Source of the DNA: an uncultured Clostridium sp.
GTDB taxonomy: Bacteria > Bacillota > Clostridia > Peptostreptococcales > Peptostreptococcaceae
Length of the DNA stretch: 21,129 nucleotides
NCBI GenBank assembly: GCA_900557165.1
Contig: USRS01000036.1
Coordinates: 1-21,129, forward strand
Direction of reading: 5' to 3'
Positions within the stretch are counted from its first letter, which is position 1, and every line of letters begins with the position of its first letter. The position numbers and the translations under genes were made by a program. Of this stretch, positions 1 to 8,289 are shown one piece after another. Under the pieces are notes generated by a model. The model saw only the letters and a program-made list of their open reading frames with translations, had not been told where the DNA came from and did not search any database.

Positions 1-270
1 TAAGAATTTTTTATATTCATCATTATATCTAAACTGTGGGTCAATACCTATTATGTATATCATAGCATCAGCTATAGACATAGAGTTTATTCCGTCTTGT
101 GCTGTATTTTCTTTTATACCTTTTACTAATACCTCATTTTTTATAGGTACATTCAGTCCATCTTTAGGTAGTGTATAACCTTCTAATTTAAATTCTGCAT
201 CTTCTTTAACTGTTATAAATGCCAATTCTTCTGTTTTAGATAGTAAATATTTATCTATTCTAAACTTCAT
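1..270 (-). CDS. Unrecognised protein, N-terminal 90 residues (cut by window edge)
   Basis: An open frame runs from an ATG at 268-270 to the window edge without a stop, so only the first 90 codons are visible. A strong Shine-Dalgarno (AAGGAGG) lies about 7 nt upstream. It starts 18 nt after the stop of the DUF4080 radical SAM gene and no terminator separates them, so the two are probably cotranscribed. The visible part begins MKFRIDKY, is rich in Lys, Glu and Ile, and has no signal peptide, membrane segment or cysteine. I do not recognise the family. The composition looks like a soluble cytoplasmic protein. A role linked to the radical SAM enzyme is inferred from position only. Confidence 0.75.
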   Translation of the reverse strand, partial: MKFRIDKYLLSKTEELAFITVKEDAEFKLEGYTLPKDGLNVPIKNEVLVKGIKENTAQDGINSMSIADAMIYIIGIDPQFRYNDEYKKFL

Positions 271-288
271 ATTGTTCCTCCTTACGAA

Positions 289-2058
289 CTATTTTACAAG
301 TTCTTTTAATTCAACTTTATAAGTTCTAGATTTTTCAAATACTTTTATGTCGTCATATACAAATAATATTATGTTCTCTTCTTCTTGCAATTTTGCATGA
401 ATATCTTGTTTTAATTTTAATATGTCGTATTTAAATGGTTCAAAATGAACATATTTTAGTATATATTTTGTAGGCGTATCTACATGTTTAGGTAGATATT
501 TCTCTAAATTTTCTCTTTCGTGTAAAAATTCATGTACTCTCGGTTTAATATTATCTACTTCTACTTTTGTAAATATATTAGGAACACTTGAAATTTTACC
601 TAAAGAAACATAATCGTATTTTAATATTTCCATAAATAAATCATAGTTTTCTGTGATTTTTTCTTTATAGAAGTCTAGTAATATACTATACAACTGATTC
701 TTACCTTGTGCAAGATGGAAATATCCCATTTCATCAAAATAAGTTGCAAATTCTTCAAAGAATTTGAATGCACTTTCACTATAATAGTTTTCGATTATAT
801 ATTTTACTGATAATGAGAAGTTATTAGAGTTGTAATATCTTTCTAATATATCTTCTATATCTTTTATTTTTAATATTTCATCATATGTAATAAAATCATT
901 AAATAATATTTCATATGGCGCATAATCTTTAAATTTATAACCGTACTGTTTAGCAGAATTTCTCATACCTGTTCCCTTGATCATTTTTAAGAAACCAAGC
1001 TGAAGTTGTTCAATCCCTAAATTAAACACATCATTGAAAGACTTTTCAAATCTTTCATATCCTTCATAAGGAAGTCCTGCTATTAAATCTAAATGTTGAT
1101 GTATGTTTCTAAATGATTTTATTTTTTTAACTACATATGATAATTTTTCAAAATCATCTCTTCTTCCAACTGCATCTAAAGTTTTTTGATTTGTACTTTG
1201 AACACCTATTTCAAATTGGAATAATCCTTCTTTACAATTTTTCAAAAAGTCTAGCATATCATCATCTAATAAATGGGCCGTAACTTCAAAATGATACGTT
1301 GTATATCCATTATCATTTTCCATTAAGAATTCCATTATTTCTTTTGCAAATTTTTTATTTGCATTAAAAGTTCTATCTATAAATTTAATTTGTGATACTC
1401 TTGCATCTATTAAATTTTTTAAATCTCTTTTTACTCTATCAGTACTAAAATATCTAAGACCTTTTATAGCTGAAGATAAACAATACTGGCAGTTAAATGG
1501 ACACCCTCTAGATGTTTCATAATATACGATTCTATTTTCATATTCTTTTACATCTAAATTTTCATAAGGACTTGGAATTTCATCTAAGTTTTGTAGTAAT
1601 TCCATTTCTTCATTAACAATAATTTGTCCATCTTTTCTATATACAATGCCTTTAACATCTTCTATATTTTTTTCTCCTAAGAAATGCTCAACTAAACTTC
1701 TAAATACTAATTCACCTTCGCCACATAGTATATAATCTAAAAATTCATATTTTTCCATAGCATTTTCACTATCATAGGTAACTTCAGGCCCACCTAAACC
1801 TATTTTTATTTCTGGCTTAACTTTTTTTAAGTTTTCGCATAACTTAACTATGTCGTAAATATTCCAAATATATGTGGAAAATAATACAACATCATAATCA
1901 TGTTTGTATATATCTTTTAAAATATAGTCTAATTGATTGTTAATAGTATATTCTCTAACATCAACTTTAACTAAATCTTTTACACTTTCTCTTAAATATC
2001 TTATGGCTAAATTCGTGTGAATGAATTTAGAATTTAACGTAGTCAATAATATTTTCAA
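289..2058 (-). CDS. B12-binding-type radical SAM protein, DUF4080 family
   Basis: About 589 residues. The N-terminal 130 or so residues look like the cobalamin-binding-type domain that precedes many radical SAM cores, ending in a GEGE motif (113-116). The canonical DxHxxG ligand motif is absent, so any cobalamin would not be held through that histidine. The radical SAM cysteines are in CPFNCQYC (C186, C190, C193, spacing CX3CX2C), which would bind a [4Fe-4S] cluster that cleaves S-adenosylmethionine. The C-terminal third matches the DUF4080 layout as I remember it. The substrate is unknown. The longest frame starts at GTG 2065-2067, but the Shine-Dalgarno AAGGGAG (2067-2073) runs into that codon. 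The TTG at 2056-2058 has 8 nt spacing and gives an N-terminus MKILLTTLNSK, typical of the family, so I chose it. The partial gene at 1-270 follows in the same unit. Confidence 0.85.
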   Translation of the reverse strand: MKILLTTLNSKFIHTNLAIRYLRESVKDLVKVDVREYTINNQLDYILKDIYKHDYDVVLFSTYIWNIYDIVKLCENLKKVKPEIKIGLGGPEVTYDSENAMEKYEFLDYILCGEGELVFRSLVEHFLGEKNIEDVKGIVYRKDGQIIVNEEMELLQNLDEIPSPYENLDVKEYENRIVYYETSRGCPFNCQYCLSSAIKGLRYFSTDRVKRDLKNLIDARVSQIKFIDRTFNANKKFAKEIMEFLMENDNGYTTYHFEVTAHLLDDDMLDFLKNCKEGLFQFEIGVQSTNQKTLDAVGRRDDFEKLSYVVKKIKSFRNIHQHLDLIAGLPYEGYERFEKSFNDVFNLGIEQLQLGFLKMIKGTGMRNSAKQYGYKFKDYAPYEILFNDFITYDEILKIKDIEDILERYYNSNNFSLSVKYIIENYYSESAFKFFEEFATYFDEMGYFHLAQGKNQLYSILLDFYKEKITENYDLFMEILKYDYVSLGKISSVPNIFTKVEVDNIKPRVHEFLHERENLEKYLPKHVDTPTKYILKYVHFEPFKYDILKLKQDIHAKLQEEENIILFVYDDIKVFEKSRTYKVELKELVK

Positions 2059-2180
2059 ATATTTCACTCCCTTTTAAATTTATACTATGTATTTATATGG
2101 TTTTTAAGTTAAAATAATATAGTAAGGTAAATGTTTCAAAATTATGCTAAAATCAACAATTTAGAAAGGATGTATTTATT

Positions 2181-2381
2181 ATGGAATCTATCGATCAAGT
2201 ATCTATAAATGATTTATCAAAAAGGGATTTATTATTATTAATAAAAGCTCTTGAGTTTACTGGGGAGAATACTAAACTTGAAGAATTTATAAATCTAAAA
2301 AACAATATAGTAAAAGAATTATGTTTCTTAACTGAAACTACTGAAGAAGAATTTATTAATTATTTAGAAGAAAACTGTTAA
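2181..2381 (+). CDS. Small unrecognised acidic protein, 66 residues
   Basis: One of only two plus-strand genes that I support. An ATG at 2181 is preceded by AGAAAGGATG about 10 nt upstream. An extended -10-like TGCTAAAAT (2145-2153) lies upstream without a clear -35. The product is acidic and leucine-rich, probably mostly helical, and begins MESIDQVSINDLSKRD. It has two cysteines, one of them the last residue, and no signal peptide or membrane segment. It is divergent from the radical SAM gene and its stop lies 3 nt from the stop of the opposing 307-residue gene. I do not recognise a family. Codon use matches the neighbours and the ribosome site is fair, so it is probably real. Conservation in relatives would settle it. 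Confidence 0.6.
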   Translation: MESIDQVSINDLSKRDLLLLIKALEFTGENTKLEEFINLKNNIVKELCFLTETTEEEFINYLEENC

Positions 2382-2384
2382 GTT

Positions 2385-3308
2385 TTACGCTCTTCTAAAT
2401 TTAAAATTATATTCTCCAGATTTTGATTTAACTTTCATATGAAGTATATTGTCTTGTAATTCTTTTGAATTAATTTGTATCTTATTTAAGATAGCATCTG
2501 ATACAATATCACCTTCATTATATTTAATTAAATTTCTTGGGTCTGAATTTAAATTATAAGTTTTTTTGTTAATTGCATATTTTCTTATTTTTATTATGTA
2601 ATTAGACATTTGTTCAAGAAAATCTATATTGTCTATATTTAAATTAGCTTCTTCTCCCAATATTGATAATATAGATTTTTTAATGCTCAAAGTTCCTAAA
2701 TTATTTACACTTCTTTCTTGTATATAAATATCATATAAAACATTTAGTAAATTTTTTATTATTTTAGAATCTTCATATTCATCTATCTTCAAATCTATAT
2801 AATTATCAATTAATTGTATAGCATTAATTCTAGCCATTTGAAATTTTATCATATTTAGTTTTTCTAACTCAATGGAAAATCCTATGATTTTTTCCTTTAA
2901 TAATTGTAGTAAATCACCATATTCTATATTTTTATTTTCTAATAAATAATGAATCAATGCATTATAAATTACTGCCCCTAATATATATTCAAATAAATTA
3001 TCCTCTTTTTTAAAGTATTTTACATATTTTTGTGTTAGGTTTACTACTTCATCTTCAGATTTTTGAATATTTACATTTGCCAGTATCAAAGGTAGTAGAA
3101 TATTAAGTATATCATCATAAGATGGTCTTGTTCCATAAAAATTATAATATCTTAATTCATCTTTAAGTCTATTGTTATCTATATATACATATCTTTGAAT
3201 TTTATCATCTACTAAGCATTTAGTATTTATGATGATTAAATATTGTAAGCCCTTATCATTAATATTAAAAGAATTTAGATAAGAATTTCTTATTAAATTT
3301 TCTTTCAT
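2385..3308 (-). CDS. Unrecognised protein, 307 residues
   Basis: A complete open frame from ATG 3306-3308, preceded by AAGGGAG with 7 nt spacing. The product is very rich in Ile, Leu, Asn, Lys and Tyr. It looks like an all-helical soluble protein, with a basic C-terminus ending KFRRA. I see no signal peptide, transmembrane segment, nucleotide-binding loop or metal-binding motif. I do not recognise the family and assign no function. It lies downstream of argS but behind a good terminator (3391-3422), so it needs its own promoter in 3309-3390, where I found no convincing -35/-10 pair. Its 3' end faces the 66-residue ORF with only 3 nt between the stops and no terminator of its own. Confidence 0.75.
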   Translation of the reverse strand: MKENLIRNSYLNSFNINDKGLQYLIIINTKCLVDDKIQRYVYIDNNRLKDELRYYNFYGTRPSYDDILNILLPLILANVNIQKSEDEVVNLTQKYVKYFKKEDNLFEYILGAVIYNALIHYLLENKNIEYGDLLQLLKEKIIGFSIELEKLNMIKFQMARINAIQLIDNYIDLKIDEYEDSKIIKNLLNVLYDIYIQERSVNNLGTLSIKKSILSILGEEANLNIDNIDFLEQMSNYIIKIRKYAINKKTYNLNSDPRNLIKYNEGDIVSDAILNKIQINSKELQDNILHMKVKSKSGEYNFKFRRA

Positions 3309-3390
3309 AAATTAACTCCCTTATAAATCTTTTACTTAGTATTTTTCTCAAAATTACCAACTTGTATTCAATTATGTTTATTTCTATAAT

Positions 3391-3422
3391 TAAATAAAAA
3401 TAGCAGCTAAAAAGCTGCCATT
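3391..3422 (-). terminator. Rho-independent terminator of argS
   Basis: The hairpin starts 4 nt past the argS stop. Arms are 3413-3422 and 3399-3408: AATGGCAGCT, loop TTTT, AGCTGCTATT as read on the minus strand. This is a 10-bp stem with one G-U pair, followed by the T-rich tract TTTATTTAATT. Confidence 0.85.
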
Positions 3423-3426
3423 TCTA

Positions 3427-5127
3427 TTACATTCTTTCAGGTGCATGCATTCCTAATATATTAAGTCCATTTTCAAGAGTTTGTCTAGTTGCAGCAACTA
3501 AAGCAAGTCTTGCTTTTCTTAATTCTTCATCTTCCACTAATATTGGATTATCATGATAGAATTTATTGAATGCTTGAGCTAAATCTAGTACAAATCTAGT
3601 TACTATATGTGGCTCATTTCTTCTCATTGCTGAAACTATTGATTTATTAAATGATCCTATAACTTTTAGTACCTCTGCAGCATCACCATCTGATAATAAT
3701 TCATAATTTATATCTGTAGATACTTCTTCATTAGCTTTTCTTAAAACTGCACAACATCTAGCATGAGTATATTGAACATAAGGTCCTGTTTCTCCTTCAA
3801 AACTTAAAGTTCTTTCCCATGAGAATGTGTAGTCTTTTATTCTACTATTTGATAATTCTTGGAATACTACTGCTCCAACACCAACTTGTTTAGCTATTTC
3901 ATCTACATTTTTAGCATTTGGGTTTTTAGAAAGAACAGTTTCTCTTGTTTTTTCTATGGCTTGTTTTAAAACATCCTCTAAGAATACTACTCTACCTTTT
4001 CTAGTAGACATAGTTCCTTCTTCTAGGGCAACCATTCCAAATGGAACGTGAATTAAGTCTTTTGCCCATTCAAATCCCATAAGTTCTAATACTTTAAATA
4101 ATTGTTGGAAATGTAGAGACTGTTGAGAACCAACTACATATATACATTTTTCGAAATCATAAGTATTTTTTCTGTATATTGCAGCAGCTAAATCTCTAGT
4201 CATATATAATGTTGAACCATCATTTTTAGTTATTAATGCTGGTGGCATATTATATTCTTCTAAGTCAACAACATTTGTTCCTTGAGATTGTTTTAATAAT
4301 CCTTTTTCTTTTATTTTTTCTATAACAACATCCATTTTGTCAGAGTAGAAAGATTCTCCTGCATAAGAATCAAATTCTATATCAAGTAAATCATAAACTC
4401 TAGCAAATTCTTTTAAACTTTCATCTCTGAACCATTGCCATAGTGCTTTAGCTTCTTCATCACCATTTTCTAATTTAGTAAACCAAGCTCTAGCTTCATC
4501 TTCCATTTCAGGTTTTTTTTCAGCTTCTTCGTGGAATTGTATGTATAGTTTTAATAACTCTGGTATTGGATTAGCTTCTACAGCTTCTTTATTACCCCAA
4601 AGTTTGAAAGCAACTATAAGTTTACCAAATTGAGTTCCATAATCACCTAAGTGATTTACTCTAACTACATTGTATCCTTGAGAATCATATATTTTATATA
4701 AAGCATTACCTATAACAGTAGTTCTTATATGTCCTATATGGAAAGGTTTAGCTATATTAGGAGATGAGAAATCTATTACTACAGCTTTATCTTGTCCTAA
4801 ATCGCTATGTCCGTAATTTTCTTTTTTAGTTAAAACATCTTTTATTACACTTTCAGCTAATTGTGATTTATTTACAAAGAAGTTTACATATCCACCAAGT
4901 GGTATAACTTTTGATATTTCACCTTTAGCTTCTATTGATTCTGCTAAATCTGCAGCTATCATATTAGGAGATTTTCTAAATACTTTAGCTAATTTAAAGC
5001 ATGGAAAAGCATAATCCCCCATTTCTTTATTTGGTGGCACTTCTATTAGTGCTATTATTTCTTCTAATGTTAGTTCTTCTATTTTTTCTTTAAGACAGTT
5101 AGCAATTGCTACTTTAAAATCTTGCAT
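3427..5127 (-). CDS. argS: Arginine--tRNA ligase
   Basis: 566 residues, the usual size for bacterial ArgRS, a monomeric class I synthetase that charges tRNA-Arg. The N-terminal domain (1-110) contacts the tRNA D-loop. The HIGH signature is at 130-133 in SSPNIAKPFHIGH. The KMSKS-equivalent loop is the ArgRS form MSTRKG (373-378). The DALR anticodon-binding domain fills about 450-566 and the chain ends PERM, as ArgRS proteins commonly do. The start ATG (5125-5127) has GAGAGGAGA upstream. Its own promoter lies at 5159-5187 and its terminator directly after the stop, so it is largely monocistronic, although some readthrough from mutS2-DUF523 is possible. No T-box or other leader fits in the 92-nt gap upstream, unlike pheS. 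Confidence 0.98.
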   Translation of the reverse strand: MQDFKVAIANCLKEKIEELTLEEIIALIEVPPNKEMGDYAFPCFKLAKVFRKSPNMIAADLAESIEAKGEISKVIPLGGYVNFFVNKSQLAESVIKDVLTKKENYGHSDLGQDKAVVIDFSSPNIAKPFHIGHIRTTVIGNALYKIYDSQGYNVVRVNHLGDYGTQFGKLIVAFKLWGNKEAVEANPIPELLKLYIQFHEEAEKKPEMEDEARAWFTKLENGDEEAKALWQWFRDESLKEFARVYDLLDIEFDSYAGESFYSDKMDVVIEKIKEKGLLKQSQGTNVVDLEEYNMPPALITKNDGSTLYMTRDLAAAIYRKNTYDFEKCIYVVGSQQSLHFQQLFKVLELMGFEWAKDLIHVPFGMVALEEGTMSTRKGRVVFLEDVLKQAIEKTRETVLSKNPNAKNVDEIAKQVGVGAVVFQELSNSRIKDYTFSWERTLSFEGETGPYVQYTHARCCAVLRKANEEVSTDINYELLSDGDAAEVLKVIGSFNKSIVSAMRRNEPHIVTRFVLDLAQAFNKFYHDNPILVEDEELRKARLALVAATRQTLENGLNILGMHAPERM

Positions 5128-5158
5128 TATTTTCTCCTCTCTATATCATTATTCTTCT

Positions 5159-5187
5159 ATGTTAAATTAAATTTTACTTTTTTTCAA
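5159..5187 (-). promoter_or_regulatory. Probable sigma-A promoter of argS
   Basis: On the minus strand, -35 TTGAAA (5182-5187) and -10 TAACAT (5159-5164) are separated by exactly 17 nt. This puts the transcription start near 5152, about 25 nt before the argS ATG. Inferred from consensus match only. Confidence 0.5.
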
Positions 5188-5219
5188 GTTATTCCTATTG
5201 TTATAGGTCCAAATATATA

Positions 5220-5663
5220 TTATAACTCTTTTTCACTAAAAACTTCTATATTATTTTCAATAAATAAAGCTGCTGTTACTCCAATTCCTGGAATCTTGTT
5301 TTTATTAAAAGTTCCATCATAAATTTGATTACATCCACATGATGGGCTACCTTCTTTTAGAAGTGCTTTTTTGCAATTAAATAGCTTAGCAATTTTTAAA
5401 CTTTCTTTAGCTCCCTCAATAAAGTTTTTTGTTACATCTTTATTTTCACAGCTAATTACTTTACTATTTCCTTTTAGTACTTCTTGTCCACCTATATTAT
5501 TTATTTCTGATGGCTTTCTTGGTGTAGTTAATCCTCCCAGTTGTTCAGGGCAGATAATAACATATTCTTTGTCTTTTAAAAATTCTTTGACTTTATTATT
5601 ATCATTATTCCCTCCATCATATTTACAATTCACTCCAACTAAGCACGCAGATACTATTAACAA
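5220..5663 (-). CDS. DUF523 family cysteine-rich protein
   Basis: A small soluble protein with the DUF523 signature: an N-terminal VSACLVGVNCKYDG (C7, C13), a central CPEQLGGLTTPR (C38) and GSPSCGC (C109, C111). The conserved cysteines suggest metal, cluster or thiol chemistry, but the biochemical role of the family is not established to my knowledge. It follows mutS2 closely (about 12-21 nt), so it is probably cotranscribed with it. The longest frame begins at ATG 5670-5672, but the Shine-Dalgarno AAGGAG (5673-5678) abuts that codon with no spacer. The TTG at 5661-5663 has a 9-nt spacer and gives 147 residues starting just before VSACL, where family members usually start. Confidence 0.88.
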   Translation of the reverse strand: MLIVSACLVGVNCKYDGGNNDNNKVKEFLKDKEYVIICPEQLGGLTTPRKPSEINNIGGQEVLKGNSKVISCENKDVTKNFIEGAKESLKIAKLFNCKKALLKEGSPSCGCNQIYDGTFNKNKIPGIGVTAALFIENNIEVFSEKEL

Positions 5664-5684
5664 TTTCCCCATCTCCTTAAATAA

Positions 5685-8063
5685 TTATCTTATTTCAACA
5701 ATAGTTACTCCCATTCCACCTTCGCCATATTGACCAGGTCTTTGTGATTTAACATGTTTATTTTTCTTAAGTACATCTTGAAGTCCTTTTTTAAGCACTC
5801 CTGTACCAACTCCGTGTATTATTGTAACCGTCTCTAAACCTGCCACACAAGCATCATCTAAGTATTTATCTACTTCTATTATAGCTTCTTCTAAATTCAT
5901 TCCTCTTAAGTCAACTTCACTTTTTACACTTCCTGATTTAGCACTTATTATTTTTCTTGTAGATTTAGTTACTGTAGATTTCTTTTCTTTTGGTGCAATT
6001 TGTAATGCTTTAAATGGAAGAGTCATTTTCATTATTCCCATTTGAACCACAGCTTCTTTTTTCTTTTTGTCAACTGACACTACACTACCATCTTGATTTA
6101 GGGTAATAACTTTTACTTCATCTCCTGGTTTTAAGTCCTTAATTTCTTTATTTGAAACTTTAGGAACTATCATACTTTTTACTGATGGTTGAAGATTACC
6201 CATAGAGTCAGCTAATTCTTTTCTTAAAGCTTCTATTTTCTTATTTTTTTCCTTAGAAGCCATTTCCATCTCCATGCTTCTAAGTTCTTTTAAGATATTG
6301 TCTGCTTCATCTTTAGCTTGTCTTGTTATACTAAAGGCTTCACTTCTTGCTTTTTCCATCAATTTTTCTCTAGAATTATTTAATTTTTCTAGTTTTCTAT
6401 CATATTCTGTTTTAATATATTCTATTTCTTTTTTAAGTTGTTCAGCTTCAGCTCTTTCTAGCTCAGCTTTTATTCTATTTTTTTCAACATTTTGAAGAAC
6501 ATCTTCCAGTTCTATATTATCTGTATTTATAAATTCTTTTGCTCTATCAATTATATAATCTTTAAGTCCTAATTTTCTTGATATTTCAAAGGCATTTGAT
6601 TTTCCTGGAACTCCAATTAATAATTTATAAGTTGGACTTAATGTATTTACATCAAACTCAACTGCTGCGTTTTCTACCCTTGGCTTTGTAAGAGCATAAT
6701 TTTTAAGTTCACTGTAGTGAGTAGTTGCTATACATTTTGCGCCTGCCATATTTACATCTTCTAATATGGCTATAGCAAGAGCTGCTCCTTCTACTGGGTC
6801 TGTCCCTGCACCAAGCTCATCAAATATTACTAAGGAATCTGATGTTACTTCCTTTAATATTCCTACTATTTTAGTCATATGAGATGAGAATGTAGATAAA
6901 CTTTGTTCTATACTTTGTTCATCACCAATATCTGCAAATACATTATCATAAACACACATGCTACTTCCGTAATCTGCAGGTATATGAAGTCCACTTTGAG
7001 TCATAAGGGCAAATAATCCTACAGTTTTTATAGTAACTGTTTTACCACCAGTATTTGGTCCTGTTATAACTAAAGTATCAAAGTCTTCTCCTAAATAAAT
7101 ATTATTTGGTACAACCTTATTCACATCTAATAGTGGATGACGTCCATTTTTAATATTTATATGTTTTTCTTCATTTAATATAGGCTCTATAGCTTTCATA
7201 GCCAATGATAATTTTCCTTTTGCAAAAGCAAAGTCCAATTTCCCAAGTATTACTTGGTTTGATAAAATATCTGATGCTACTTCTCCTACTATTTTTGTAA
7301 GCTCTGATAAAATTCTTTCAATTTCTTCTTGTTCATCTAGTTTCAATTTTCTAAGCTCATTATTCATTTCAACTATACTCATAGGTTCAATAAATAATGT
7401 TGCCCCAGATGAAGATTGATCGTGAATTATACCTGAAACTTGAGATCTATATTCTGCTTTTACTGGTACAACAAATCTATCTCCCCTTACTGATATAATT
7501 GCATCTTGTAAGTATTTTTGATAAGTAGTAGATGAAATTATAGAATTTAATTTAGCTCTAATAGCCTGATTTTTTTGTAATATACCTCTTCTTATACTTC
7601 TTAAAGTTGGAGAGGCACTATCTGCAATTTCCACTTCACTAACTATTGCATTATCTATTTCTTCTTCAATTTCTCTATATACATATAAAGCATTTGATAA
7701 TGATTGTATTCTTGGATAATTAAAGTCTTCTTCATCTCCTGGAGATAAACTTCTTTTTAAGTTTCTCGCAGCTCTTAAACTTCCACTAATTTTTAATAAA
7801 CTTCCTGGATCTAAGACTGCACCGATTTCTGCTCTCTTTACACTATCAGATACATCTTGTATGCCACCTAAATTTACGTGACCTCTTTTTACAAGTATTG
7901 ATTGAGCTTCACTTGTTTCTTCTAACATATCTTTAACTTCTTCGTAATTTGGTGAAGGAGTTAATTCTTCAATATATTTTAACCCTAGTGAAGATGAGGC
8001 TTTTATTGATAATAAATCAATAATTTTATTGTATTCTAAGACTTTTAATGATTTTTTGTCCAT
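5685..8063 (-). CDS. mutS2: Endonuclease MutS2 / RqcU ribosome-rescue factor
   Basis: 792 residues, full length. The order is a core/clamp region (about 1-300), an ATPase domain with Walker A GPNTGGKT (335-342) and Walker B LVIFDELGAGTDP (411-423), a charged coiled coil (about 515-620), a KOW-like linker, and a C-terminal Smr domain (about 716-792) with DLRGMN (718-723) and HGVGTG (750-755). MutS2 lacks the mismatch-reading domain of MutS1. Family members have been linked to suppressing recombination and, in Bacillus, to splitting collided ribosomes through the Smr nuclease. The start ATG has GAGGAGG at good spacing. It heads a unit with the DUF523 gene and is divergent from pepD. Confidence 0.96.
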   Translation of the reverse strand: MDKKSLKVLEYNKIIDLLSIKASSSLGLKYIEELTPSPNYEEVKDMLEETSEAQSILVKRGHVNLGGIQDVSDSVKRAEIGAVLDPGSLLKISGSLRAARNLKRSLSPGDEEDFNYPRIQSLSNALYVYREIEEEIDNAIVSEVEIADSASPTLRSIRRGILQKNQAIRAKLNSIISSTTYQKYLQDAIISVRGDRFVVPVKAEYRSQVSGIIHDQSSSGATLFIEPMSIVEMNNELRKLKLDEQEEIERILSELTKIVGEVASDILSNQVILGKLDFAFAKGKLSLAMKAIEPILNEEKHINIKNGRHPLLDVNKVVPNNIYLGEDFDTLVITGPNTGGKTVTIKTVGLFALMTQSGLHIPADYGSSMCVYDNVFADIGDEQSIEQSLSTFSSHMTKIVGILKEVTSDSLVIFDELGAGTDPVEGAALAIAILEDVNMAGAKCIATTHYSELKNYALTKPRVENAAVEFDVNTLSPTYKLLIGVPGKSNAFEISRKLGLKDYIIDRAKEFINTDNIELEDVLQNVEKNRIKAELERAEAEQLKKEIEYIKTEYDRKLEKLNNSREKLMEKARSEAFSITRQAKDEADNILKELRSMEMEMASKEKNKKIEALRKELADSMGNLQPSVKSMIVPKVSNKEIKDLKPGDEVKVITLNQDGSVVSVDKKKKEAVVQMGIMKMTLPFKALQIAPKEKKSTVTKSTRKIISAKSGSVKSEVDLRGMNLEEAIIEVDKYLDDACVAGLETVTIIHGVGTGVLKKGLQDVLKKNKHVKSQRPGQYGEGGMGVTIVEIR

Positions 8064-8289
8064 ATTTCCTCCTCTTTTAATTAACGTTTTATGTAAATTT
8101 ATTATATTATTTCTTTTGTTTAGTTATTTTTTTACAAAAATGTATTATACTACTTATATGCTAAATAATATTATACATTAGCACATTATATTTTAACATA
8201 TAATGTAGTTTTTATTTAGTCTATCTAAGTTATTTAAATTATTAACTTAAATTTTAATTTTAATCGACTGAAAAGAAAGGGAATTTATT
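8064..8289. other. Divergent control region between mutS2 and pepD
   Basis: A 226-nt gap that must carry promoters for both divergent genes. On the plus strand, TTTACA (8131-8136) is followed 17 nt later by TTATAT (8154-8159), a weak candidate for pepD. Several TATAAT-like boxes occur on the minus strand without a good partner. The centre is taken up by nested inverted repeats (8161-8219). No open frame of note. Confidence 0.4.
8161..8219. repeat. Nested inverted repeats upstream of pepD
   Basis: Outer arms CTAAATAA (8161-8168) and TTATTTAG (8212-8219) are perfect reverse complements. Inside them, ACATTATAT (8183-8191) and ATATAATGT (8198-8206) form a 9-bp perfect stem with a 6-nt loop. The whole block is almost pure A/T, so some pairing is expected by chance, but two concentric perfect arms within 59 nt are notable. 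It may be an operator, a leader structure or a weak terminator. Confidence 0.5.

Noticed and set aside
2368..2400. Terminator between the convergent unknown genes
   Set aside because: AAAAC/GTTTT gives a 5-bp A/T stem without a proper T tract on either strand.
5190..5219. Small hairpin after DUF523 (CCTAT/ATAGG) as a terminator
   Set aside because: Only 5 bp and no following T tract; the downstream bases read AATAACTTG.
5371..5733. 120-codon plus-strand open frame opposite the DUF523 gene
   Set aside because: Shadow of DUF523 and the mutS2 3' end; no promoter, ribosome site or recognisable motif.
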